The notes below the pieces were generated by a model. The model was not told the DNA's origin and searched no databases. It was given only the letters and a program-made list of their open reading frames with translations. This document shows positions 8,542-16,142 of a DNA stretch of 64,000 nt, one piece after another (position 1 is the first letter of the stretch; each line of letters starts with the position of its first letter). The position numbers were made by a program, and so were the translations under genes. The DNA is taken from assembly GCF_028765165.1 (NCBI RefSeq), contig NZ_JARADB010000006.1, forward strand, positions 186,001 through 250,000. Reading direction: 5' to 3'. This DNA is from Paenibacillus sp. MAHUQ-63. GTDB taxonomy: Bacteria > Bacillota > Bacilli > Paenibacillales > NBRC-103111.

Positions 8542-8724
8542 TAACGGACACCAGAGCCGTTAATCGGGCGAAAATGGGGCGTCCTCAACGCTAACGGACC
8601 AGGGAGCCGTTATTTGCTGGAATTCGGGCGGATTCGCCCGGTGTTGAGGCAAATAACGTCGCTGGAGTCCGTTAGAATCGTGGAGCGGCCCAGAATCGCG
8701 GAATAAGCGCAGCTGTGTCCGTTA
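8542..8724. repeat. Four-dyad hairpin element, family A, copy 2 of locus 1
   Basis: Near-identical tandem copy displaced by 249 bp: dyads at 8542, 8592, 8654 and 8704 with the same 50/62/50 spacing. The duplication includes flanking sequence (GCCTCGCTCGCACGGACGCA occurs before both copies). Confidence 0.85.
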
Positions 8725-8763
8725 GCTTATCTCAGGGGCAAGTAAGGCGCCCTGTCAGAAAAT

Positions 8764-8802
8764 AAAAGTACAGCTAAATCATCTGATTTAGCTGTACTTT
8801 TT
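8764..8802. terminator. Bidirectional intrinsic terminator between GH18 gene and gerP operon
   Basis: A perfect 18-bp stem (AAAAGTACAGCTAAATCA and its complement) with a 2-base loop. A/T tracts on both sides let it work for either convergent transcript. Confidence 0.88.
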
Positions 8803-8836
8803 GCGCATTTTTGCACCGTCCCATCCGCAGCCGAGC

Positions 8837-8912
8837 GGAGGATGGTGATCTTACATCAGCCCCATCATAAGCCGTGGAGGATGGTGATCTCACGTCAGCC
8901 CCATCATAAGCC
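8837..8912. repeat. Two 37-bp direct repeats at the 3' end of gerPE
   Basis: Units 8837-8873 and 8876-8912 differ at two bases and start with GGAGGATGGTGATCT. The second copy includes the last codons of gerPE. This suggests local duplication that may have changed the gene's end. Confidence 0.75.
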
Positions 8913-9365
8913 AAGCGGCGGCTTGATGGCAGGGAGCAGATCGCCGATGACGTCCGCCTTCCCCAAATTGATGAAAGTGGTCTGCTCCTTGGGGCCGGGT
9001 TTGTTCGTGACGAATTGGCGAATGTTCATGACTCGGGATTCTCCGCTGGAGATACGGTTGCTGCCGATCTGCAGCACGGACGTAGCGGAGAGGCCCAGGA
9101 TGCGAAGACCTCGTACCCGAATGAAGGAGCCCAAGTTATCCACACACATTGTGAAAGGCTCCGGGGGCTGAGGGATCGGGATCGGGCGCCGATAGAACGG
9201 ATAGGCTTTGAAGCTTCCCTCATTGCCGTAATAAATCGGCACCTCGCGCTGCACGGCGAAGACGTTGGTATTCAGCGCGGTATTGACGTTATCTCCGACC
9301 TGCATCACGCTGCTGATGCTGATGGAATTAACATAGACGTAGCCCACGATCGATAGACGGGCCAC
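8904..9365 (-). CDS. gerPE: Spore germination protein GerPE
   Basis: 153 residues, somewhat longer than the ~130 typical. Characteristic GerPE features: N-terminal RLSIVGYVYVNSISISSVMQVGD, VFAVQREVPIYYGNEGSF and the central RVRGLRILGLSATSVLQIGS followed by SRVMNIRQF. The GerP proteins form an outer coat layer needed for germinants to pass the coat. It is the last gene of the operon here; the usual gerPF is absent at this position and is found at 31696. The 3' end coincides with a 37-bp direct repeat. Confidence 0.9.
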   Translation of the reverse strand: MARLSIVGYVYVNSISISSVMQVGDNVNTALNTNVFAVQREVPIYYGNEGSFKAYPFYRRPIPIPQPPEPFTMCVDNLGSFIRVRGLRILGLSATSVLQIGSNRISSGESRVMNIRQFVTNKPGPKEQTTFINLGKADVIGDLLPAIKPPLGL

Positions 9366-9368
9366 TGG

Positions 9369-9551
9369 CTACACCTCCGCTGGAAGTGGGACGAACGGAG
9401 AGATGATGACGGATTCCGGCGGCGTGTCGAACATCGAGGACAGAGAAATGACCTCCGTATCGCCGATAAGGAAGATCGATGAACTCGCTACCCCGACGAT
9501 GCGGACATCGCCAACGAAAATTTGCTTGTTTTCCACTTGCAAGTTGAACAT
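9369..9551 (-). CDS. gerPD: Spore germination protein GerPD
   Basis: 60 residues, full family length, with MFNLQVENKQIFVGDVRIVGVASSSIFLIGD, the typical GerPD core sharing the GerP-like SSS-x-x-IGD motif. It lies 2 bp after gerPC and 3 bp before gerPE, so it is translationally close-coupled within the operon. Confidence 0.9.
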   Translation of the reverse strand: MFNLQVENKQIFVGDVRIVGVASSSIFLIGDTEVISLSSMFDTPPESVIISPFVPLPAEV

Positions 9552-9553
9552 GG

Positions 9554-10348
9554 CTATCCCTCTTTTCTTGGCAGACTGGATATGTAGTTTTCGATTGCCG
9601 AAATGATGTCCTGCTTAGTCTTCTCAACGATGCTTGTCGTTACGGCTTCCATCGGTTCTTTGAACCCGACGCCGCGGTACTGGTTGACGTAATGCTGGAT
9701 TCGGTTGTCCAATTGTTTGCGGATATCGTCGATAATAAGCTCCTTATAGTCTTCATCCAGATGATACTGGTATTTCTGTTCCAGATTGAGCATGTCAGCT
9801 TGAACGCCATACTGCAAATATTGGGCGATGCTGTCCCAAACGTCCCGCTGTACGCCGGATCCGGTGGTGCTGCGCGGTTGTTCCTGCTGCCCCTGCCGCG
9901 ATTCCTGGCCTTGACCCGAGCCTTTTCCTTGACCGGCACCCTGAGTGTGCCGCTTCTTAGATCCGATTTCCGGAGCAATCACTTGCTCAGGCCCGATCCC
10001 CAATTCCTGCCCCTGAACCTGCGCCTGCTGTCCTTGGAAGAAAGGGTTCTGATCCTGACCGGCCGTATCCTTCCCGACTGAGGCACCATTGACTGTGAAA
10101 TCATCAACGTTATCCAGTGAGCTTGGGCTGATGCCGATGGTTAGCGTTCCGTCGAGCTTCTCCACTTTGAGTTGATCGAAGTTATACTCGATTTTATCGA
10201 TGTGGAACCTTTTCTGATCTTTCAAGGCATCGAGGTCCGATTGCAGCTTTTTGACGGTCGTTTCGAGCTCGTCGATCCTCCGCTTCTGCGTTTCGATAAA
10301 GGAACAGACCTGCTCAGCCCATTGCTGCCATGTAATCAAGTTAGGCAA
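9554..10348 (-). CDS. gerPC: Spore germination protein GerPC with Gln/Gly-rich insertion
   Basis: 264 residues against about 205 in Bacillus subtilis. The N-terminus (WAEQVCSFIETQKRRIDELE...) is a coiled coil of ~40 residues, followed by the FHIDKIEYNFDQLKVEKLDGTLTIGI block typical of GerPC. Residues ~95-155 are an inserted low-complexity Gln/Gly segment. The C-terminal domain (~160-264) ends in an amphipathic helix region. The protein should act as a structural coat component; the insertion accounts for most of the excess length. Central gene of gerPABCDE. Confidence 0.9.
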   Translation of the reverse strand: MPNLITWQQWAEQVCSFIETQKRRIDELETTVKKLQSDLDALKDQKRFHIDKIEYNFDQLKVEKLDGTLTIGISPSSLDNVDDFTVNGASVGKDTAGQDQNPFFQGQQAQVQGQELGIGPEQVIAPEIGSKKRHTQGAGQGKGSGQGQESRQGQQEQPRSTTGSGVQRDVWDSIAQYLQYGVQADMLNLEQKYQYHLDEDYKELIIDDIRKQLDNRIQHYVNQYRGVGFKEPMEAVTTSIVEKTKQDIISAIENYISSLPRKEG

Positions 10349-10390
10349 TGTATGGCACCTCCTTCCGATATGGTTAGGCCAGGCGGCAGC

Positions 10391-10600
10391 TTAAGTGGGT
10401 GGCGGCAAACGCACGAGGGCGACCGGGTTGACCGGGCTTGAGCCAAGCTCCGGGGTGGGTTCGACAAAGCCGCCGGTATTATAAAGGTTGGATAACGAGC
10501 GGATCGATCCCGCGGTGCCAATCTGGAGCACGGAGGAGTTGGCCACGGAATTCACTTTCAGCTGTTGAATCATGATGGTTTGATGAATGATCATGTTCAT
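10391..10600 (-). CDS. gerPB: Spore germination protein GerPB
   Basis: 69 residues; begins MNMIIHQTIMIQQLKVNSV and contains SSVLQIGTAGSIRSLSNLYN, the diagnostic GerPB core, ending in a Pro-rich tail. Full length for the family. Lies between gerPA (38 bp gap) and gerPC (42 bp gap). Confidence 0.93.
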   Translation of the reverse strand: MNMIIHQTIMIQQLKVNSVANSSVLQIGTAGSIRSLSNLYNTGGFVEPTPELGSSPVNPVALVRLPPPT

Positions 10601-10638
10601 AGTGGAGGAACACCTCGCTATCCTTGAAGTCGCTCATA

Positions 10639-10866
10639 CTAGACGATCACTCCGCTAGTGGCGTTCGCTTCGATGAGATCGGAATCATTGGTCACGGTCG
10701 TGCTGTAGGCATTATACACGCGCGGGAAATCTCCCGTATTGAAAGAGCCTGCGCCAGCAAAAGTTTTGGATGAACTGTTAGGGGCGATGATGAAGGTATC
10801 GCCGAAGTGGACGACAGAGCTAGACCCCACGCTGATAATTTTCACGGTTCCTACGATTGACGGCAT
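10639..10866 (-). CDS. gerPA: Spore germination protein GerPA (GerPA/GerPF family)
   Basis: 75 residues: MPSIVGTVKIISVGSSSVVHFGDTF, SSSKTFAGAGSFNTGDFPRVYNAYSTT. GerPA and GerPF are paralogues; first position in the operon, directly before gerPB, identifies this as gerPA. A SigK-like promoter precedes it (10903-10934), matching the known mother-cell expression of gerP in Bacillus. Confidence 0.92.
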   Translation of the reverse strand: MPSIVGTVKIISVGSSSVVHFGDTFIIAPNSSSKTFAGAGSFNTGDFPRVYNAYSTTVTNDSDLIEANATSGVIV

Positions 10867-10902
10867 AGTCGGTCTCCCTTGTTTCAGGCTTTATCTCACC
10901 TT

Positions 10903-10934
10903 CAGTATATGAGGGTATTCGCCTAGAGGTGACC
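10903..10934 (-). promoter_or_regulatory. SigK-like promoter of gerP operon
   Basis: Minus strand CATATACTG (10911-10903) matches the SigK -10 consensus CATANNNTA at 8 of 9 positions. GGTCACC, holding the AC of the -35, lies 17 bp upstream of it. The distance to gerPA is suitable. Confidence 0.6.
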
Positions 10935-10950
10935 TGTTTTCAGGACGGTG

Positions 10951-10978
10951 TCACATTCGCGAGTAGGCACATATACTG
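10951..10978 (+). promoter_or_regulatory. SigK-like promoter facing the small heat-shock-like gene
   Basis: Plus strand CATATACTG (10970-10978), identical to the -10 of the opposite promoter, with TCAC 15 bp upstream. It points at the gene starting at 11006, giving a divergent pair 60 bp apart. Confidence 0.5.
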
Positions 10979-11005
10979 GTGCATGAGATAAAGGAGGTGA
11001 TGGGC

Positions 11006-11461
11006 ATGAACGGCTTTAATCGTCATCCTTGGCTGAAGTGGGAGCAGGTTGAGAAGTTCCTTGGGCAAAAGCTGCCTTTCGGTGAAAAAGGGCAGACCTT
11101 TCTAGATAATATGACGTGGGTTGAGGGATATGTACAGGACATGCTGAAAAAAGCGATGCCGGGCCTGAGTGCAAGCATGTCCACCCATGGGGCGGAATCG
11201 GAAATCTTCGAAACGCACGAACACGTTATCATTAAAGTGAAAATTCCGAAGGGGGAAGACCCGAAAGCGCTGCAGGTGTTCGTCAAATCGAACCAGTTGA
11301 AGCTGACGGGCTTTCTGAGCGGCAACAGCAAGATTGTGAAGCTGCCGACGCTTGTATTGCCCAGAACGGCGAGAGCGAGTTATAAGCAGCGTCAGCTGCA
11401 GATCAGGGTGCGCAAGCGCGGTTTGAAGGAGAATTACGTGGAGACGTACATTCGCTATTAA
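11006..11461 (+). CDS. Small heat-shock (HSP20-like) protein, probable spore coat component
   Basis: 151 residues. ATG 11006 is set by AAAGGAGG 8 bp upstream; nearer ATGs at 10979 and 11000 are badly placed. Residues ~60-120 form an alpha-crystallin-like beta domain (ESEIFETHEHVIIKVKIPKGEDPKALQVFVKSNQLKLTGF) followed by a basic tail. It is divergent from gerPA and has its own SigK-like promoter, so a mother-cell, coat-associated role like that of Bacillus CotM/CotP is inferred from context, not shown. The canonical C-terminal IxI motif of chaperones is not evident. Confidence 0.78.
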   Translation: MNGFNRHPWLKWEQVEKFLGQKLPFGEKGQTFLDNMTWVEGYVQDMLKKAMPGLSASMSTHGAESEIFETHEHVIIKVKIPKGEDPKALQVFVKSNQLKLTGFLSGNSKIVKLPTLVLPRTARASYKQRQLQIRVRKRGLKENYVETYIRY

Positions 11462-11480
11462 GCGTGCTGCACGGCGACTG

Positions 11481-11510
11481 AAAAAAGCATCCCGGCGGGA
11501 TGCTTTTTTT
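11481..11510. terminator. Bidirectional intrinsic terminator
   Basis: Perfect stem AGCATCCC-GGC-GGGATGCT flanked by A6 and T7; serves the HSP20-like gene and the convergent NlpC/P60 gene. Confidence 0.9.
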
Positions 11511-11544
11511 AACCGTTCTTTATGGATAAGCTTATAACTGATTC

Positions 11545-12069
11545 CTACAGTACGCGGCGAGCCGTCATGTAACGGGAGGACCAAGTGCCGCTGTGGATGT
11601 TCGTGATGCGTACGCCGCCGGCGCCGTAAGTGTGCAGCAGATTGCCGTTGCCCATGTAGATCGCAACATGGTTAATTACGCCCGGTTTGCCGGGAATCGA
11701 GAAGAACACCAAGTCGCCTGTGCGTAGGTTGCTTCTGGATACGTAGCTGCCTACGTGCGCTTGATTTTTGGACGCACGAGGCAAGCTGACGCCTACGCGT
11801 TTGAACACGTATTGCGTGAAGGACGAGCAGTCGAATGTCCGGGTCTGACCGGCTTTCGCACCGAATTGATAAGGTCGGCCCAAATAATTTTTCCCGATCG
11901 AGATGACACTGCTTGCACGGGAAGTCGCCGTGATGGACGCATCGATTGTCGTTGCATCCGTAGCCGCGTTAGCTTGATGAGGCGTGGAGACCATACCGGC
12001 GGATAATCCTATAGAAACGGTCAATGCCGTAATTGCTAATGTTTTGTACCATTTAGTTTGCTTCTTCAT
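11545..12069 (-). CDS. Secreted NlpC/P60 peptidoglycan endopeptidase
   Basis: 174 residues. A Sec signal peptide (MKKQTKWYKTLAITALTVSIG...ANA, cleavage ~35) is followed by one NlpC/P60 domain with the catalytic Cys in TFDCSSFTQYVF, His in INHVAIYMG and the third polar residue in NLLHTYG. These enzymes cut between D-Glu and diaminopimelate in peptidoglycan stem peptides. There are no LysM, SH3 or other wall-binding domains, so it is a minimal secreted hydrolase. An AGGAGG ribosome site precedes the start. Confidence 0.92.
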   Translation of the reverse strand: MKKQTKWYKTLAITALTVSIGLSAGMVSTPHQANAATDATTIDASITATSRASSVISIGKNYLGRPYQFGAKAGQTRTFDCSSFTQYVFKRVGVSLPRASKNQAHVGSYVSRSNLRTGDLVFFSIPGKPGVINHVAIYMGNGNLLHTYGAGGVRITNIHSGTWSSRYMTARRVL

Positions 12070-12161
12070 CTGTGTTTCCTCCTAAAGTTGAGTTGTTTGA
12101 ACGGCTCTTCGCCAGACTCTTCTATGTGAGTAACTTTGGGGTGTCTCGTTGACATGAACCC

Positions 12162-12170
12162 AGTATACCA
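12162..12170 (-). promoter_or_regulatory. Extended -10 promoter of the NlpC/P60 gene
   Basis: Minus strand TGGTATACT is a TGn-extended -10 about 93 bp before the start codon. No convincing -35 is seen, as is usual for extended -10 promoters. Confidence 0.5.
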
Positions 12171-12273
12171 GATGAAAAATAACCTATTATTTACCTTGCA
12201 ACCTTTTTCACTATGCGGTTACTGACATTATGGTGCTTTCTGAGAAAACCGTGAGAATCGTATTAAAATGTTT

Positions 12274-13647
12274 TTATTGACACGCTTTCAAAAGCTTCGC
12301 GGTCACGGTAGTCCCTTGCCCCACGCGGCTTTCCACTTCGATGGCGCCCCCATGCTTCTGCACGATATGAAGGGCGATGGCGAGCCCGAGACCAACTCCG
12401 CCTTGCTTCCGGTTCCTTGCTTTATCGCTCCGGTAGAACCGGTCGAACAAGTGGGGGATATCGCTTTCGGCGATGCCTATCCCGTAATCGGTGACCTGGA
12501 GGACCACCCATTTGTTCTCAAGGAGGCCGATGGTGAGCATGACCTTCCGTCCGCTGTACTTCAACGCGTTATCGAGCAAAATGATCAGGAGCTGCCGGAT
12601 TTGATGGGAGTCTCCGGTCATGAGCAGCTCCTCGGCGTCAGGCTCCAGCTGCCGCACAACTTCAATTTCCCTGCCGGAGGTCAGGCGCAGCGAGGCGGCC
12701 GTCTGCTCGGCGAGCGGCAATAAATCGAAGGTGATGCCCTGCTCGCAGTTCTGACGCACAACATCGGTGAGGGAAAGCAGGTTCTGGGTCAACTGCTTCA
12801 GATGGGCGGATTCGGCGATGATCGCCTCCAGCGCTTCTTCCCGCAGTTTCTCATCATGGAGCGCCCACCTCCGCAGTAAGCTCGCATAGCTCTCGATAAT
12901 CGTAAGCGGTGTGCGCAGCTCGTGAGAGGCATCGGCGAGAAACTGCTCCTGCTTCAGGAACATATCCTGCAGCCTGTCGATCATTCGGTTGAAAGTGGCG
13001 CCGAGCTTCATCAATTCATCGTTCGAGTCTTTGGTCTGCAAGTCGATATGCCGGAACGAGCCGCTCTCCTCAATGTTCTGCATCGTAGCAACGAAGTGCT
13101 GCAGCGGCTGGAAGAGGACGTTCGTATAGAAATAACCCCCGATAAGCGCCAGAATCAGCGTCCCGGTAGAGGTCAGCAGAAGCACGGAGACGAGCATATC
13201 CGCGTATTGGTCCAGCCTGCGCAGGCTTCGCCCGATTTCCAACGTTGCAACCTGGTGGCCTTCTTTGAAAACCGGCATTTTCACAAAAACGAAAATCCCG
13301 TCCGATGCGGTTTCGACGTTTACCGTATCTTTATTCACATAGGCAGGCGGATAGTTCAGCAGAACGGTTTCCGAACTGACTTGATAGATGACCTCTCCGT
13401 TCGGAGCGACATAGCGCAGCATCTCCTGCGGGATCAGCAGTTCATCCAATTGCGAATTGTTGCGCCAGTACTCCGGGTGGTTCGGCAGATCCCGCAGCAG
13501 GAGCGTTCTCGCCTTCTCCTTCAGCAAGTCGGCCTCGCCATTAGTCGTCACCCGGATGAACATATAGTAGACGAGGGTAAAGGAGATAAAAAGGATCATC
13601 ATCAGCCCGACGGCGACCCCGAGCGTAATTTTCAGCTTCAGACTCAT
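12274..13647 (-). CDS. Membrane sensor histidine kinase
   Basis: 457 residues: TM1 ~8-33, extracytoplasmic sensor ~34-165 (NGEVIYQVSSE..., a PAS-like or Cache-like pattern), TM2 ~166-190, HAMP ~190-240, HisKA with ASHELRTPLTIIESYASLLRRW near residue 240, and HATPase_c (LDNALKYS, DYGIGIAESDIPHLFDRFYR, GGVGLGLAIALHI). Its start overlaps the stop of the regulator gene by ATGA (13644-13647), so the pair is coupled. The architecture resembles the YkoH/ArlS type; the signal is not deducible. Confidence 0.93.
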   Translation of the reverse strand: MSLKLKITLGVAVGLMMILFISFTLVYYMFIRVTTNGEADLLKEKARTLLLRDLPNHPEYWRNNSQLDELLIPQEMLRYVAPNGEVIYQVSSETVLLNYPPAYVNKDTVNVETASDGIFVFVKMPVFKEGHQVATLEIGRSLRRLDQYADMLVSVLLLTSTGTLILALIGGYFYTNVLFQPLQHFVATMQNIEESGSFRHIDLQTKDSNDELMKLGATFNRMIDRLQDMFLKQEQFLADASHELRTPLTIIESYASLLRRWALHDEKLREEALEAIIAESAHLKQLTQNLLSLTDVVRQNCEQGITFDLLPLAEQTAASLRLTSGREIEVVRQLEPDAEELLMTGDSHQIRQLLIILLDNALKYSGRKVMLTIGLLENKWVVLQVTDYGIGIAESDIPHLFDRFYRSDKARNRKQGGVGLGLAIALHIVQKHGGAIEVESRVGQGTTVTAKLLKACQ

Positions 13648-14396
13648 AGCGGCTTCTGCTCGGCCGGCTGCATTTCGTCGTCCGGATCTTTATCCGGCGG
13701 CACCGATTCCGCTTTCAGCAAATAACCGACTCCGCGTATCGTCTGAATGAGCTTGGAGGAGAATGATTTATCCACCTTCTGCCGGAGATAGCGGATATAG
13801 ACGTCGACAACGTTCGTGTCCCCGACGAAATCGTAGCCCCACACCTCGGAAATAATCTGCTCCCGCGTCATCACTTCGTCCTGATGCTGAATCAGGAAGC
13901 GCAGCAGCTCGAATTCCGTCGGTGTCAGTTCGATCGCTGTTCCTTCGCGGACAACGGCTCTGCTCTTCAAGTCCATCGTCAGGTCATCGACTTTCAACAG
14001 ATGCGGTTGCTCGGCGGGCTGCTCCTGCAGGCTTCTCTGCCGCAGCAGGCTGCGGATACGAGCCAGCAGCTCCACCGTCGCGAACGGTTTGGTCACATAG
14101 TCGTTGGCTCCTTGATCCAAGCCGCTGACACGATCCGAAACGGCATCGCGTGCGGTCAGCAAAATGATAGGGAGCGCAGCGTTCACCTGGCGGATGCGGC
14201 GTAAGACTTCCAGGCCGCTGAGCTCCGGCAGCATGACGTCCAGCAGAATTAGGTCCCAATCGGTCTCGGACAAGGCTGTTTCCAGTCCCGAGCGCCCATC
14301 CGGCCTCGTATGTACTTCATAGCCCTCATGCTCTAGCTCCAGTTTCAGCACACGGGCAATGCGTTCTTCGTCCTCGATCAGCAATATGCGGCTCAT
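13644..14396 (-). CDS. OmpR-family response regulator, partner of the adjacent kinase
   Basis: 250 residues from ATG 14396 (MSRILLIEDEERIARVLKL); 14417 is a weaker alternative. Receiver domain ~1-120 (EDEE, LILLDVMLPELSG, YVTKPFA) plus winged helix ~135-235 (IELTPTEFELLRFLIQH, VVDVYIRYLRQKVD, IQTIRGVGYLLK), with a short acidic tail. First gene of the pair with the kinase. Confidence 0.93.
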   Translation of the reverse strand: MSRILLIEDEERIARVLKLELEHEGYEVHTRPDGRSGLETALSETDWDLILLDVMLPELSGLEVLRRIRQVNAALPIILLTARDAVSDRVSGLDQGANDYVTKPFATVELLARIRSLLRQRSLQEQPAEQPHLLKVDDLTMDLKSRAVVREGTAIELTPTEFELLRFLIQHQDEVMTREQIISEVWGYDFVGDTNVVDVYIRYLRQKVDKSFSSKLIQTIRGVGYLLKAESVPPDKDPDDEMQPAEQKPL

Positions 14397-14611
14397 GCGG
14401 AAAGATGTCACTCCCATTCCCGCCTGAAGCGGGTGTCAATTCGTCCTCTTAGTTTCTCAGGCCCGGCACGTTTACATACATGCACACCCGTATTCGGAGG
14501 AATCTGGAATCCCGCAAGCCCAGTCTTGCTTGAAACGTCCATTCGCCTAGTCCACGTTCACCCTTCCCGACATAAACTAGCACAGAGAAAACCGGCAAAG
14601 GAGCAGGATGC

Positions 14612-14935
14612 ATGAGCATATCACCGGACAAAAGGGTGCGCGCCAAGACGATACAGCGAGTGGCGATATTGCTGCAGGATCAGGATGCAATCGGAAGAGT
14701 CTATGTGGAGCTTGAAGGCGGATTGAAGTCGCGCGAAGTGATGGTCGAAGCGTTGAAACGATTGGAGGATGGCTTGATTTATGCCGATGAGAATTGCAAA
14801 GAGGTTATCAATAGCGAATATATTGAATTATCCCGTAAAAAAGGAACGGGCCGCCGGGACGAAGAGGAGTTCATCTTCCTGATTGACCGGGAATATGCCG
14901 AGGATTACGTCGTTTCCGCCAAAATTATTAAATAA
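14612..14935 (+). CDS. Hypothetical protein, 107 residues
   Basis: No family recognised. The sequence is charged and probably mixed alpha/beta (VAILLQDQDAIGRVYVELEGGL...MVEALKRLEDGLI; C-terminus EEFIFLIDREYAEDYVVSAKIIK), without signal or membrane segment. A ribosome site (AAAGGAGCAGG) and a strong terminator at once after the stop argue that it is real. No operon partner. Confidence 0.65.
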   Translation: MSISPDKRVRAKTIQRVAILLQDQDAIGRVYVELEGGLKSREVMVEALKRLEDGLIYADENCKEVINSEYIELSRKKGTGRRDEEEFIFLIDREYAEDYVVSAKIIK

Positions 14936-14938
14936 AAG

Positions 14939-14995
14939 AAAACCCCTTGCCGGGGTTCAAGGTAAAGCCTTGAACCTGCGGGCAAGGGGTTTGTT
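14939..14995. terminator. Long bidirectional terminator hairpin
   Basis: Outer stem AAACCCCTTGCC/GGCAAGGGGTTT enclosing an inner stem GGTTCAAGG/CCTTGAACC. It serves the hypothetical gene and the convergent aldolase-like gene. Confidence 0.85.
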
Positions 14996-15008
14996 CACCC
15001 AATGCACA

Positions 15009-15974
15009 TTAGCCTTTGTGGGAAGCAGGCACAGTCTCGACGGAAGTCAAACGGTCGTAGAAATCGACGAAGTTGTTTCTTTCCGGGGAGCTAAGCTGCG
15101 CCATCGCAGTACGCGGATGCTCATCCAGCGCGCCGACGATCATATAGGGGATGAGGTAACCCCAGTCCCACTTCTCGCGCATCGTGATCATGTGCTTTTC
15201 AATGATTTCAAGCACAGGACGGATGTCGTAGCGAGCGCCTTTCAGGTAGCTGAGCAGCAGCTCCGTCGTACAGTTGCCGGCTGCGCGGCCCATGCCGTAC
15301 ACGGAGGAGTCCAGGAACGATACGCCTCTGGAAGCGCCCGTAATCGTGTTGGCGAAAGCAAGCTGCATATTGTTGTGCATATGCAAGCCGAGCTCTTTCT
15401 CCGGCAGCAAGCGCTGGAACTTGGTCACGAGATAGTCGATATCTTTGGGAGCCATGCTGCCGTAGGAGTCTACGATGTAGACGACGTCAACCGGGCTTTT
15501 GTTAATTTCTTCGAAAGCTTCAACGAGCTCATTCTCCATAACGTGGGAAAGCGCCATGATATTCAAGGACGTTTCGTAGCCCATGTCATTAAACTTCTGT
15601 ACAAGCTCAAGACCTTTGTCCACATCTTTGATGTAGCAAGCGACGCGAATCAGGTCAAGCAAGCTGTCTTCACGAGGCAAAATATCCTTCTCGTCCACAC
15701 GGCCGATATCTACAAGAGCGGAAAGCTTGGTATCTGTCTTCTTGGTAATCACATCGCGCAGGAACGCTTCGTTTAAGAATCTCCACGGTCCGGAAGCTCC
15801 GCCTTTCAGCAGCTTCTCCGAGTTTTTGTAGCCAATTTCCATATATTCTACACCGGCTGCACTTAAGCCGCGATACATGTCTTGGACAAACTCCACACTA
15901 AAATCCCAATCGTTCACCAGACCGCCGTCCCGAATCGTACAATCCAAAATCTTGTGTTGATGATGCTTAACCAT
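15009..15974 (-). CDS. HMGL-like (DRE-TIM metallolyase) aldolase-domain protein
   Basis: 321 residues. N-terminal KILDCTIRDGGLVNDWDF is the DRE-TIM metal/base motif in its DGG variant, and GLHMHNNMQLAFANT supplies the metal-binding HxH. This is the pattern of 4-hydroxy-2-oxovalerate aldolase-like proteins related to HMG-CoA lyase and isopropylmalate synthase. No acetaldehyde dehydrogenase or other meta-cleavage genes are nearby, so a catabolic aldolase role is not supported; the substrate is open. It is a single gene with its own terminator. Confidence 0.85.
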   Translation of the reverse strand: MVKHHQHKILDCTIRDGGLVNDWDFSVEFVQDMYRGLSAAGVEYMEIGYKNSEKLLKGGASGPWRFLNEAFLRDVITKKTDTKLSALVDIGRVDEKDILPREDSLLDLIRVACYIKDVDKGLELVQKFNDMGYETSLNIMALSHVMENELVEAFEEINKSPVDVVYIVDSYGSMAPKDIDYLVTKFQRLLPEKELGLHMHNNMQLAFANTITGASRGVSFLDSSVYGMGRAAGNCTTELLLSYLKGARYDIRPVLEIIEKHMITMREKWDWGYLIPYMIVGALDEHPRTAMAQLSSPERNNFVDFYDRLTSVETVPASHKG

Positions 15975-16142
15975 GCTCCGTATAGCCCCTTTCGACTGCT
16001 CATGTCGCTTAAGATTTTGCTATATTATCACTTATGAAGAGGTGGCTTGTCAATGCAGCAGGCTTCATATCTGTCAACTTTTGCAGGCAACATATGGTAA
16101 AATGGTCGAAGTGTGATAGATCCTGTCAGGGGGAATGGCTGA

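Noticed and set aside
12070..12260. Possible c-di-AMP (ydaO) riboswitch before the NlpC/P60 gene
   Set aside because: Such switches often precede wall hydrolases, but the conserved core motifs were not found and the leader is short.
15009..15974. 4-hydroxy-2-oxovalerate aldolase of an aromatic degradation pathway
   Set aside because: Only the fold is supported; the obligatory acetaldehyde dehydrogenase and hydratase genes are absent.
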